Assembly: GCA_017307735.1 (NCBI GenBank) | Contig: JAFKGR010000010.1 | Span: forward strand, 99,941 to 163,940 | Reading direction: 5' to 3' | Length of the DNA: 64,000 nucleotides | DNA from: Chitinophagaceae bacterium | GTDB taxonomy: Bacteria > Bacteroidota > Bacteroidia > Chitinophagales > Chitinophagaceae | Shown: piece by piece, positions 36,491-45,709 of the stretch | Position numbering within the stretch: position 1 is the stretch's first letter | Layout of the letters: every line of letters starts with the position of its first letter | Program-made: the position numbers and the translations under genes | Notes under the pieces: generated by a model | What the model saw: the letters and a program-made list of their open reading frames with translations, nothing else | What the model was told of the DNA's origin: nothing | Database searches by the model: none

Positions 36491-38386
36491 CTAACTGCGC
36501 CCAGTGTCCGATCTTTTGAAAGAGTCAATCAGCTTCCGGCCTTCTATCAATATCTTCATACCGCTTTTTCTCAGAGAAATTGAAGGGTCTTTTCTGAAAT
36601 CATTCTCCATATCTTTTTTGTAGGCATTCAATATATTCCGGTAAGAAATAATTCCGATGAGGTTGTTGTTATTTGAGATGACGGGAAGGATATCTATATT
36701 TTGTTCTGCCATCAAATCCACGGCGATTTTTAAATTATCATCTTCCATCACAGAAACCGGGCTTCTTTTTATCAACGAACTGACAAGTTGTTCCCGCGGA
36801 TGATTATCGCTGAATAAATTGGATGAACTGATAATCCCAATGAACTCATTTTTTTTGGTTGCAATAATGAAATAATTATTTTGATAATCCTTTTGTTCTT
36901 TTAACCAGTCGCGGACCTGGCCAATGGTGTTGTTCCCTTCAATCACTATTTCATCGGGGCTCATCACTTGCTTTACCATGACAGATTGTAAAACATCTGT
37001 CTGAAACTGATCGGGAGTCTGTATGCCACGTCGTGAAATCTTTTCGGTCATGATTGTATCTTTCATCAGCGAAAATGAAATAAAATATGAAGCTGTACAA
37101 GCCGCCAGCAGAGGAAGCATCGCGTGAGGTTCGCCGGTAACTTCCAAAGCAAATACAATCGATGTCAGCAGGGCGCGCGATGCCCCGGCAAAAAGAGCCG
37201 ACATGCACACCAGTGCTGTCATGGAAATAGTGATTCCGCTATTTGGGAAATAATACAGGATTGCCATTGCAAATAACGAACCTGTGGCGCCTCCGATCGT
37301 TAATAGTGGGGCAAGTGTACCACCTGATGTACCACTGCTCAAAGAGATGGCCCAACTAAAAAACTTCAAAAAACAAAGTGCAAGAATTACCTTCAGCGGC
37401 AGGGCGCCTGACAGGAGGTCGGTAATATTTTCATATCCCGCACCAAGGGTTCTCGGAGAGAAATATCCAAAGATGCCTGCGGCGAGTCCGCCAATTGCCG
37501 GCCACCACATCCAGTGTATGGGTAACCGTGAGAATACATCTTCAAAGAAATAGACAACTTTGGTAACAAAAATTGAAACGAAGCCCATCACAATTCCTAT
37601 AAGGCTGTAAATAAAAAGCGCATGATTGGAAGGAGAGGAAAGCGTATGTCCGACAGGGAAAATAGGATCCGGACTGAAAAGAAAATGATGTCCTGCAGCT
37701 CCGGTTATACATGCAAGTGCAACCGGAATGATACTGCGTGGAGAGAACTCAAAAAGCAATAATTCAATAGCAAGAAAAATACCTGCAATCGGGCTTCCAA
37801 AAACCGCCGCCATCCCCGAGGATGCGCCCGCGGCAAGCAGGATCTTTCGTTCGTTAGTGGTTACCTTCAGAATTTGTCCTAACGTACTTCCCAATGCGCC
37901 ACCCGTGGCAATAATAGGGCCTTCAGCTCCAAATGGCCCGCCTGTACCGATTGCTATTGCAGAGGAAATCGGTTTGAGGTAAGTGATGTTGGGTTTTATT
38001 TTACTTTGGTTGATCAGGATCTGCTCCATCGCTTCGGGTATCCCATGTCCGCGTATGGCTTTGGAACCATAAAAAGCCATCAATCCTACAATTAATCCTC
38101 CAACTGTTGGAATGAGAATGATCCATAAACCCAGCGTGGTGTTTGCAGGCGTGACAATGCCCCATGAAGTTTCACCATAAAAAACAACATCCGTAATAAA
38201 ATAAATAAGATGCATTAAAACTTTGGCAACAAGGCTTGATGCAATGCCAATTCCAATAGCTAAAATTGAGATGGTCAGTAATCTTTTTTTATTTTCAGTG
38301 AAGTTGGGTTTTATGCCCTCAGCCTCAAGAGCAGGTTTTAGAATTACCGAAATCGGGATCCCCCTGTTAGTATCCTTTGAAATCAT
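36491..38386 (-). CDS. ClC-type chloride channel/antiporter with CBS pair
   Basis: 631 residues. The membrane domain (about 28-440) shows the ClC signatures GHGIPEAM (about 117-124), GPFGAEGPIIATGGALGS (about 154-171; its Glu is the gating glutamate) and SSGTSGGTLAPLLTIGG. A C-terminal cytosolic pair of CBS domains spans about 475-600 (MSPDEIVIEGNNTIGQV, IIATKKNEFIGIISSSNLF, and DILPVISNNNNLIGIISYRN), which can bind adenine nucleotides. It moves chloride, or exchanges chloride (or fluoride/nitrate) for protons. It is divergent from transketolase and convergent with the Rrf2 regulator. The ion and mode cannot be decided from sequence. Confidence 0.93.
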   Translation of the reverse strand: MISKDTNRGIPISVILKPALEAEGIKPNFTENKKRLLTISILAIGIGIASSLVAKVLMHLIYFITDVVFYGETSWGIVTPANTTLGLWIILIPTVGGLIVGLMAFYGSKAIRGHGIPEAMEQILINQSKIKPNITYLKPISSAIAIGTGGPFGAEGPIIATGGALGSTLGQILKVTTNERKILLAAGASSGMAAVFGSPIAGIFLAIELLLFEFSPRSIIPVALACITGAAGHHFLFSPDPIFPVGHTLSSPSNHALFIYSLIGIVMGFVSIFVTKVVYFFEDVFSRLPIHWMWWPAIGGLAAGIFGYFSPRTLGAGYENITDLLSGALPLKVILALCFLKFFSWAISLSSGTSGGTLAPLLTIGGATGSLFAMAILYYFPNSGITISMTALVCMSALFAGASRALLTSIVFALEVTGEPHAMLPLLAACTASYFISFSLMKDTIMTEKISRRGIQTPDQFQTDVLQSVMVKQVMSPDEIVIEGNNTIGQVRDWLKEQKDYQNNYFIIATKKNEFIGIISSSNLFSDNHPREQLVSSLIKRSPVSVMEDDNLKIAVDLMAEQNIDILPVISNNNNLIGIISYRNILNAYKKDMENDFRKDPSISLRKSGMKILIEGRKLIDSFKRSDTGRS

Positions 38387-38503
38387 TTTTATTAGATTTT
38401 TAAACCCTTTATTGTTTCAATAAATTCATTTTAAGAAAAGCATCGTTTTGTTCAAAGCTATCACAAACCAGAGGATAGTAATATTTTAATCTGCTTTAAT
38501 GTT

Positions 38504-38511
38504 TACTTTTG
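38504..38511 (+). promoter_or_regulatory. Promoter -7 box (TACTTTTG) upstream of transketolase
   Basis: Exact TAnnTTTG, 80 nt before the ATG. A second near-match, ATACTTTG (38539-38546), lies 45 nt before the ATG, so either could be used. Confidence 0.4.
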
Positions 38512-38591
38512 AAAATATTAAACCCGCTTTCGTGGCATATACTTTGATGCCTTGAAAAGCATTAAAAAAATCAAAACATTTACTGAAAAGT

Positions 38592-40592
38592 ATGGAACAA
38601 ATCGAGCAATCCGGAATCAATACGGTTAGAGTGTTGGCAGCAGATGCCGTTCAGAAAGCAAATTCCGGACACCCCGGAACACCTATGGGGCTTGCACCTC
38701 TCGGCCATGTGCTTTGGGCAAAGGAAATGAATTACAATCCACGCAATCCTGAATGGCCAAACAGAGACAGGTTTATCTTATCCTGCGGACATGCCTGCAT
38801 GTTACAATATGCTTTTTTATTTCTGACGGGTTATGATCTTACATTAAATGATATAAAGAATTTCAGGCAATTGCACAGCCGTACAGCAGGTCATCCCGAA
38901 TATGGACTTTTGCCGGGAATTGAAGTGACAACTGGTCCGCTTGGTCAGGGTTTTGCCAATGGAGTGGGAATGGCCATCGGGCAGCAAATGCTCGCTAAAA
39001 GGTACAATAAACCAGGGCTGAAATTATTCGATTACAAAATATTTGCGATATGCAGCGACGGCGATCTGATGGAAGGTGTTTCTTCAGAAGCGGCATCCGT
39101 CGCAGGTCATTTGAAACTTGGAAATATTATTTATCTCTACGATGATAACAAGATTACAATAGAAGGATCCACTTCACTTGCCTTTGATGAAGATGTGTCA
39201 TCCCGTTTCAGGGCTTATGGATGGCATGTGCAATCTGTAGATGATGCCAATGATTTGGCATCCCTCGCTATCGCGGTAGAAAATGCAAAGAAGGAAACTT
39301 CAAGGCCATCCCTGATCAGGGTTCGCTCCCACATCGGATTTGGCAGCCCCAACAAAGTGGATTCAGCCAAAGCCCATGGTTCGCCATTGGGAGAAGATGA
39401 AGTGAAACTTGTAAAAAAGAATTTTGGTTTTGATCCGGATAAATCATTTGTAGTTCCTGACGATGTGTTGAAATTTTATCGTGAAAAAGGAAAAGCAGGA
39501 ATCAAAAAAGAAGAAGAATGGAATGAATTATTCAAGAGATACAAAGAAAAATATCCTGCCGAAGCTGCAGAGTACGAATTGCTGAGCAGCGGGAAATTTG
39601 CTGATGGCTGGGAAAAATATCTTCCTTCCTTTGAAGCAGATCTAAAGGGAATGGCTACACGTAAAGCAAGCGGCAAGGTCTTGAATTCGATTTCAAAATA
39701 TTTGCCGTTGCTGGTCGGAGGTTCTGCTGACCTTGCTCCAAGTACGGATACGAACCTGAATGAATATGAATCATTCACCAGCGAAAATCACGGAGGAAGA
39801 AATTTGCATTTCGGTATCCGCGAACACGGAATGGGTGCAATATTAAATGGAATGGCGCTCACCAAAGGTATCACCCCGTATGGTGCCACTTTTCTCGTAT
39901 TTTATGATTACATGCGTCCTCCGGTAAGGCTTGCAGCCATCATGAAGATTCGCCCGGTATTTATTTACACACATGATAGCATTGGTTTGGGAGAAGACGG
40001 AACCACACACCAACCGATAGAACAATTGGCCGGGTTGCGTTCTGTGCCTAACCTGGTAACCATTCGTCCGGCCGATGCCAACGAGGTATCGCAGGCATGG
40101 AAAGCTGCATTGCTTCACAAAGATGGACCGGTAGCCTTGATTCTGACACGCCAGAATGTTCCTGTTTTTGACCGAAGTAAAGTGGAATCCGCAGAAGGGG
40201 TGCAGAAGGGTGCTTACGTCTTGAGTGATTGCAAAGGAACTCCGGATATTATTTTAATGGCTACAGGAAGCGAAGTACAACTCATCCTTGGAGCACAGGA
40301 AAAACTAAAGGAAGAAAATATCAATGCAAGAGTAGTCAGTTTTCCAAGCTGGGAATTATTTGAAGCACAAAACGACAAGTATAAAGAAAGTGTATTTCCG
40401 AAATCGGTAAGAAAGAGACTGGCTGTTGAAGCTGGTTCAAGTATGGGATGGCACAGATATACCACTGATGACGGAGATGTATTGGGTATTGACAAATTTG
40501 GCGAATCTGCTCCGGGAAATGAAGTAATGGCAGAATATGGATTCACAGTAGAAAATGTCGTTAAGAGAGCAAAGAGACTTATAGATAAATAG
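38592..40592 (+). CDS. tkt: Transketolase
   Basis: 666 residues, full length. The thiamine-diphosphate domain contains KANSGHPGTPMGLAPLGHVL (about 21-40), TTGPLGQGFANGVGMAIGQ and the metal/diphosphate motif CSDGDLMEGVSSEAASVAGH (about 155-174). The pyrimidine domain contains FGIREHGMGAILNGMAL, with the catalytic Glu, and DSIGLGEDGTTHQPIEQLA. The C-terminal domain follows from about 540. It transfers two-carbon units in the pentose phosphate pathway. It leads a plus-strand central-carbon block; transaldolase lies four genes downstream. Confidence 0.97.
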   Translation: MEQIEQSGINTVRVLAADAVQKANSGHPGTPMGLAPLGHVLWAKEMNYNPRNPEWPNRDRFILSCGHACMLQYAFLFLTGYDLTLNDIKNFRQLHSRTAGHPEYGLLPGIEVTTGPLGQGFANGVGMAIGQQMLAKRYNKPGLKLFDYKIFAICSDGDLMEGVSSEAASVAGHLKLGNIIYLYDDNKITIEGSTSLAFDEDVSSRFRAYGWHVQSVDDANDLASLAIAVENAKKETSRPSLIRVRSHIGFGSPNKVDSAKAHGSPLGEDEVKLVKKNFGFDPDKSFVVPDDVLKFYREKGKAGIKKEEEWNELFKRYKEKYPAEAAEYELLSSGKFADGWEKYLPSFEADLKGMATRKASGKVLNSISKYLPLLVGGSADLAPSTDTNLNEYESFTSENHGGRNLHFGIREHGMGAILNGMALTKGITPYGATFLVFYDYMRPPVRLAAIMKIRPVFIYTHDSIGLGEDGTTHQPIEQLAGLRSVPNLVTIRPADANEVSQAWKAALLHKDGPVALILTRQNVPVFDRSKVESAEGVQKGAYVLSDCKGTPDIILMATGSEVQLILGAQEKLKEENINARVVSFPSWELFEAQNDKYKESVFPKSVRKRLAVEAGSSMGWHRYTTDDGDVLGIDKFGESAPGNEVMAEYGFTVENVVKRAKRLIDK

Positions 40593-40641
40593 CAAAAAGC
40601 TGCATTCACCTGTGTTATGTAAACAATTAACCAAGAGATAT

Positions 40642-41109
40642 ATGAAAAAGTTATTGATAGCCCTTGATTACAGCCCGTCATCTTCCCTTGTTGCTGAACA
40701 GGGATTTCAACTGGCGGATGAAATGCATGCAGATGTGGTGTTGGTGCATGTTTTGGCAGATACCACCTATTACAGCTCATTAAACTATTCACCCATAACA
40801 GGCTTTGATAGTTTTAATACGATGAATGTAGTTCAGAGCAGCACAGAGGAAGAATTGAAAGAAGCTGCTCACACCTATTTGAATTCCTATCGTGAACATT
40901 ATAACCGTCCTGCAGCCAAGGTGATTGTCAAAGAAGGAGAATCTGCAAACGGAATTTTGGAAACCGCAGAGGAAATATCAGCAGACATCATTGTTTTGGG
41001 AACGCACAGCCGGCGCGGCATCGACAAAATTATTATGGGAAGTGTGGCAAGTCAGGTGCTCAACAAGAGCGAGATACCTGTTTTTATAGTTCCGGTAAGA
41101 GGCAGATAA
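40642..41109 (+). CDS. Universal stress protein (UspA family)
   Basis: 155 residues from the ATG at 40642; the frame is open 30 bp upstream but MKKLLIALDYSPSS is the typical N-terminus. The C-terminal nucleotide-binding motif GTHSRRGIDKIIMGSVASQV (about 122-141) matches the ATP-binding G-2x-G-9x-G-S/T class. A single Usp domain. It is a cytosolic stress or persistence factor of unknown detailed function. It lies between transketolase (49 bp upstream) and aconitase. Confidence 0.92.
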   Translation: MKKLLIALDYSPSSSLVAEQGFQLADEMHADVVLVHVLADTTYYSSLNYSPITGFDSFNTMNVVQSSTEEELKEAAHTYLNSYREHYNRPAAKVIVKEGESANGILETAEEISADIIVLGTHSRRGIDKIIMGSVASQVLNKSEIPVFIVPVRGR

Positions 41110-41113
41110 CAAT

Positions 41114-41121
41114 TATATTTG
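41114..41121 (+). promoter_or_regulatory. Promoter -7 box (TATATTTG) for aconitase
   Basis: Exact TAnnTTTG, 93 nt before the acnA ATG and just after the Usp stop. It suggests that aconitase and the downstream genes can start independently. Confidence 0.45.
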
Positions 41122-41214
41122 TAGCGAAATCACCTACAGATTGTGAAAGAAAGATTTTTTAATCAATCGGAACAATACTCCATTCTGCACAAACAAAAAA
41201 TTAATACATAGATT

Positions 41215-43995
41215 ATGGCACAGGATATTTTTAAAGTGAAAAAATCGATGAAGACCAGGAGCGGTAAAAAGTATAATTATTACAGCCTGGCCGAACTTGA
41301 AAAACAAGGATACAAAATTCATCGCATGCCTTTTTCCATCAGAATCCTTCTGGAAAATGCACTTCGCAATTTTGATGGTTTTGCAGTTACAAAAAAGAAT
41401 ATTGAAACATTGCTGAAATGGAGTCCCAAAGGTTCAGATAAAGATATCCCTTTCAAACCGGCTCGTGTGTTAATGCAGGATTTTACCGGAGTTCCTGCAG
41501 TGGTTGACATTGCAAGCCTTCGCGCTGAAGTTGCACGAAAAGGAAAAAATCCCGAAGGAATCAATCCCCTCATTCCGGTGGATTTGGTGATTGACCACTC
41601 TGTTCAGGTTGATTTCTTTGGTACCAATTATTCCCTTGATAAAAATATTGAAGAGGAATATAAAAGAAATAACGAACGCTATACTTTTTTGAAATGGGCA
41701 CAGAATTCATTCAATAATTTCAGAGTGGTACCTCCGGGAATGGGGATCTGCCACCAGGTAAATCTTGAATACCTGAGCAAGGGTGTCATTGCGAGAGATG
41801 GCGAAGTTTTTCCGGATACACTTGTCGGGACAGACAGCCACACTCCGATGGTGAATGGTATTGGAGTCGTTGCCTGGGGGGTTGGTGGTATCGAAGCTGA
41901 AGCTGCCATCCTCGGCCAGCCCATTTATTTTATCATGCCCCAGGTGATCGGTTTGAAACTGACAGGAAAATTGCCTTTGGGAGCTACTGCTACCGACCTT
42001 GTACTAACCATTGCTGAAACACTTCGTAAGTATGGCGTCGTTGGAAAATTTGTGGAAGTATTTGGTCCGGGTTTGTCAAATCTGACAGTACCCGATCGTG
42101 CTACCATCGGAAACATGTCTCCTGAATTTGGTTGTACTGTCACCTATTTTCCAATTGATGAAAAGACGCTGGAATATATGTCAAAGAGTGCACGCTCTGA
42201 GGAACAGATAAAATTGGTAGAGCAATATTGCAAGAAAAATATGTTGTGGCATAATGGCGATGAAAAAATTGCTTATACAGATACAATAACGCTTGATCTT
42301 GGTTCCATCGAACCCGCAGTTGCAGGGCCAAAAAGACCGCAGGATAAAATATTGCTGAAAAATTTCAAGAATAAATTTATCAGCCTGATGGATGATATCT
42401 ATCACAGATCTTTTGAACCTGCCCCCAAGCAATTGTCGAACTGGTTTGCCGAAGGTGGCGGCCAGCCGGTAGATCGCGAACCTGAAAATGCGAAGAACTT
42501 CACGATGGAAGGTGGCGAAAAAAATGGATTCAAAAAAGTATGGATTAATAAAGGATACGAAAAATTTGAAGTGAGTGATGGCGCAATTGCAATCGCAGCG
42601 ATTACTTCATGCACCAATACAAGCAATCCTTATGTAATGATCGGCGCAGGGCTCGTTGCCAGAAAGGCGAGAGAAAAAGGAGTTACTACACGGCCGTGGG
42701 TAAAGACAAGTCTGGCTCCTGGTTCGAAAGTGGTGACTGAATACCTGAAAAAAGCAGATTTGATGGGCGATTTGGAAGCACTCGATTTTCATCTTGTAGG
42801 TTATGGATGTACATCGTGCATCGGAAATTCCGGACCGTTGCCGGGATTTATGGCTAAGGCCGCCGACGATTATGATATCGTACTGGCTTCTGTTCTTTCA
42901 GGAAACAGAAATTTTGAAGCGCGGATACATCCTCAGGTTAAGATGAATTTCCTGATGTCGCCGATGTTGGTAGTTGCATTTGCCATTGCAGGGAGAGTTG
43001 ATGTTGATTTGATCAATGAACCGCTGGCCTATGACAGAAATATGCTTCCGGTTTATTTGAAAGATATCTGGCCAACCAATGATGAGATTACTGAAATCAT
43101 GGACAAGGTTGTTACCCCGAAAGATTTTAAGAGAAACTACAGCCATATTTTCGAAGGGAATGACAAATGGCAGCAACTGAGCGCTCCCGAAGAAGAGCTG
43201 TATGCATGGGATAAAAATTCCACATATATCAAAGAAGTGCCGTTCTTTACTCATATTTCAGACGAACCAAGTCCAATTGAAAATATCAAAGACTGCCGTG
43301 CGCTTTTGGTATTGGGCGATAGCATTACAACAGACCATATTTCTCCTGCCGGACGATTTAATGAAAAATCTCCTGCCGGTGAATACCTGATGAAGAGAGG
43401 TGTGGATAAAAATCAGTTCAATTCTTATGGATCGCGCCGCGGAAATGACGAAGTAATGGTGAGAGGCACATTTGCCAACGTTAGAATCAAGAACAAATTG
43501 GCAACAAAGGAAGGCGGATATACGACATATTTGCCAACCGGCGAAGAAATGACAGTATTTGATGCCTCCGAAAAATACAAGAAAGACAATACACCGCTGG
43601 TAGTGCTTGCCGGAAAAGAATATGGCAGCGGTTCATCACGGGACTGGGCTGCCAAGGGAACCATCCTTCTGGGAATCAAGGCTGTGATTGCTGAAAGTTA
43701 TGAACGTATTCACAGAAGCAATCTGGTAGGCATGGGAGTTTTGCCTTTGCAGTTTAAAGATGGTGAAAATGCAGAAACTTACGGGCTTAACGGAAAAGAA
43801 ACATTTACAATTACAGGTTTGGCAGATAATTTGACGCCATTAAAACTGGTACAGGTAACTGCAACGAAAGAAGGTGGTAAAAAGGTGAAGTTTGATGTGG
43901 TTGCCCGTGTGGATTCGGACATTGAAATTGCTTATTACCAAAATGGAGGAATTCTCCAATATGTATTACGGCAATTTTTGAAAGCAAAAAATTAA
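41215..43995 (+). CDS. acnA: Aconitate hydratase AcnA
   Basis: 926 residues, the AcnA/IRP1 class. Cluster cysteines are visible in AITSCTNTSNP (about 462-472) and GYGCTSCIGNSGPLPG (about 525-540). Substrate-binding parts include VGTDSHTPMVNGIGVVAWGVGG (given as VGTDSHTPMVNGIG) near 203 and the swivel-domain GSGSSRDWAAKGTILLG near 805. It isomerises citrate to isocitrate via aconitate in the TCA cycle using a 4Fe-4S cluster. The length and motif order are those of bacterial AcnA, not AcnB. An AhpD-like gene follows after 24 bp. Confidence 0.97.
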   Translation: MAQDIFKVKKSMKTRSGKKYNYYSLAELEKQGYKIHRMPFSIRILLENALRNFDGFAVTKKNIETLLKWSPKGSDKDIPFKPARVLMQDFTGVPAVVDIASLRAEVARKGKNPEGINPLIPVDLVIDHSVQVDFFGTNYSLDKNIEEEYKRNNERYTFLKWAQNSFNNFRVVPPGMGICHQVNLEYLSKGVIARDGEVFPDTLVGTDSHTPMVNGIGVVAWGVGGIEAEAAILGQPIYFIMPQVIGLKLTGKLPLGATATDLVLTIAETLRKYGVVGKFVEVFGPGLSNLTVPDRATIGNMSPEFGCTVTYFPIDEKTLEYMSKSARSEEQIKLVEQYCKKNMLWHNGDEKIAYTDTITLDLGSIEPAVAGPKRPQDKILLKNFKNKFISLMDDIYHRSFEPAPKQLSNWFAEGGGQPVDREPENAKNFTMEGGEKNGFKKVWINKGYEKFEVSDGAIAIAAITSCTNTSNPYVMIGAGLVARKAREKGVTTRPWVKTSLAPGSKVVTEYLKKADLMGDLEALDFHLVGYGCTSCIGNSGPLPGFMAKAADDYDIVLASVLSGNRNFEARIHPQVKMNFLMSPMLVVAFAIAGRVDVDLINEPLAYDRNMLPVYLKDIWPTNDEITEIMDKVVTPKDFKRNYSHIFEGNDKWQQLSAPEEELYAWDKNSTYIKEVPFFTHISDEPSPIENIKDCRALLVLGDSITTDHISPAGRFNEKSPAGEYLMKRGVDKNQFNSYGSRRGNDEVMVRGTFANVRIKNKLATKEGGYTTYLPTGEEMTVFDASEKYKKDNTPLVVLAGKEYGSGSSRDWAAKGTILLGIKAVIAESYERIHRSNLVGMGVLPLQFKDGENAETYGLNGKETFTITGLADNLTPLKLVQVTATKEGGKKVKFDVVARVDSDIEIAYYQNGGILQYVLRQFLKAKN

Positions 43996-44019
43996 TTTCT
44001 AAACTTAAAATATATTATC

Positions 44020-44370
44020 ATGGCACATCCAATATATGCTGAACCTACCGCAGAAAACGCCAAAAAGAGAGCAGAATTGGCTCCTGAAAATATTGATGCA
44101 TGGCGTAATTTCAGCAGAACGGTTTTCAAAGCAGGTGCATTACCTGAAAAAACAAAACAATTAATAGCCATTGCTGTGGCACATACCACACAATGCCCTT
44201 ATTGTATCAGATCTCATACAAGGCAGGCTTTAAGAAAAGGAGCCAGCAAACAGGAAATCCTGGAAGCCATCTGGGTGGCAGCAGAAATGAGAGCCGGAGC
44301 AGCTTACGCACATTCTACCATCGCAATGGACGAAATGGAAAAGATTGAAGAAGAAAGTATGGCAAAATAA
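44020..44370 (+). CDS. AhpD-like carboxymuconolactone decarboxylase family protein
   Basis: 116 residues forming one CMD/AhpD-like helical domain. The redox motif CPYCIRSHTRQALRKGAS (about 47-64) has the CxxC plus His arrangement of AhpD-like peroxidase or disulfide-reductase proteins. The preceding LPEKTKQLIAIAVAHTTQ is also standard. Probably a cytosolic thiol-dependent peroxidase or adaptor; a true decarboxylase is less likely with CxxC present. It sits between acnA (24 bp) and transaldolase (30 bp) on one strand, and could protect the aconitase cluster from oxidants. That link is inference only. Confidence 0.85.
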   Translation: MAHPIYAEPTAENAKKRAELAPENIDAWRNFSRTVFKAGALPEKTKQLIAIAVAHTTQCPYCIRSHTRQALRKGASKQEILEAIWVAAEMRAGAAYAHSTIAMDEMEKIEEESMAK

Positions 44371-44400
44371 TAATTTTGATATATCAAAAAATAAGTGATT

Positions 44401-45501
44401 ATGAATTCTTTGAATAAACTTCATAAAGCAGGGCAGAGTATATGGCTCGATTTCTTTGACCGGGAAATCATGGATTCGGGAAAGTTGAAGAAAATGATTG
44501 ATGAGATTGATCTTGCAGGAATAACAAGTAACCCTTCTATTTTTGAAAAGGCTGTTGCAGCCGGGTCGGATTACGATGAAGACATCAGGAAGCTATCTCA
44601 AACGGTTAAAAAGGGTGAAGAAATTTTCTTTGACTTTGCAGTGAAAGATATCAGGAGAGCTACTGATATACTCCGCCCTGTTTATGATGCATCAGGCGGT
44701 ACCGACGGATTTGTGAGCCTGGAGGTTTCTCCTTTTCTTGCCAAAGACGGGGCAGGTACATTGAAACAGGCTTTGAAGTTATGGCATGAAGTGAACCGCA
44801 AAAATGTGATGATAAAAATCCCGGGTACCAAAGAAGGGTTAACAGCCATCAGAAAAGCTACAGCAGCCGGAGTCAATGTCAATATTACATTGTTGTTTGG
44901 ATTGGAAAGATACCGCGAGGTAACCAATGCCTACATTTCAGGATTGGAAGACCGGTTGAAAGAAGGAAAATCTATTTCAGATATTTTCTCTGTGGCAAGT
45001 TTCTTCCTGAGCCGCATTGATGTATTGCTGGATTCGCAATTAAAAGCAAAAGGTTTGAATGATTTGGTAGGTGAAGTTGCCATTGACAGTGCAAAAATGG
45101 CCTATCAGATTTATAAGGAAGTATTTAACAATGAAAGGTTCAAAAAGCTGGAAGCAAAGGGCGCACACAAACAAAAGGTTTTGTGGGCAAGTACAAGTAC
45201 CAAAGATCCTTCGTACAGTGATGTAAAATATGTTGAGACGCTGATTGGGCCAAATACAATCAACACGCTCCCGCTGGCCACCATAGAAGCTTTTAAAGAT
45301 CATGGCAAGGTGGATCAAACGCTGGATAGCGGAATTGATAAAGTGAAAGCCCGTTTGAAAAAGCTGGAGGACAATGGATTTGATTTGGACAAGGTGAGTG
45401 ATCAACTGGTTGAAGAAGGAATTGAAAAGTTCAATGATGCTTTCAACAAACTTTTGAAAGCTATTGAGGTGAAATCGGCCAAAGTGAAAGCCGGAGCATA
45501 G
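44401..45501 (+). CDS. tal: Transaldolase
   Basis: 366 residues from the ATG at 44401; a GTG 6 bp earlier is less likely. The N-terminal QSIWLDFFDREI and LAGITSNPSIFEKAV, the catalytic Lys in NVMIKIPGTKEGL (about 141), and NVNITLLFGLERY and VLWASTSTKDPSY all match the longer (~370-residue) transaldolase class found in actinobacteria and cyanobacteria. It transfers dihydroxyacetone units in the pentose phosphate pathway, complementing transketolase in the same block. It ends the cluster; a strong terminator follows 112 bp downstream. Confidence 0.95.
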   Translation: MNSLNKLHKAGQSIWLDFFDREIMDSGKLKKMIDEIDLAGITSNPSIFEKAVAAGSDYDEDIRKLSQTVKKGEEIFFDFAVKDIRRATDILRPVYDASGGTDGFVSLEVSPFLAKDGAGTLKQALKLWHEVNRKNVMIKIPGTKEGLTAIRKATAAGVNVNITLLFGLERYREVTNAYISGLEDRLKEGKSISDIFSVASFFLSRIDVLLDSQLKAKGLNDLVGEVAIDSAKMAYQIYKEVFNNERFKKLEAKGAHKQKVLWASTSTKDPSYSDVKYVETLIGPNTINTLPLATIEAFKDHGKVDQTLDSGIDKVKARLKKLEDNGFDLDKVSDQLVEEGIEKFNDAFNKLLKAIEVKSAKVKAGA

Positions 45502-45612
45502 GTTGCAAAATTTGGGCAGAGCCTGATTTGCAGCGCCCTGTCAATCATCCTGGCCGGAGATTTGAAGATTGATTTTAAGAAGCTGAGATTTGAAGTATGA
45601 AATGATTTGAGT

Positions 45613-45654
45613 ATTAAAAAACTGAAGCAAATGAAAAGGCTTCAGTTTTTTAAT
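45613..45654 (+). terminator. Intrinsic terminator after transaldolase
   Basis: A perfect 16-bp stem (45613-45628 with 45639-45654) encloses a 10-nt loop; the right arm ends in TTTTTTAAT. It closes the transketolase-to-transaldolase block. The symmetric A/T tract allows function in both directions. Confidence 0.85.
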
Positions 45655-45709
45655 TTAATTGAAAACCGTTTATTTTGTTTTGTTTTAAAAAATCTAAAGT
45701 TTTATTGTA

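Noticed and set aside
45502..45612. Possible small gene after transaldolase
   Set aside because: No start with a credible frame; the interval ends in a strong terminator and reads as a 3' untranslated region.
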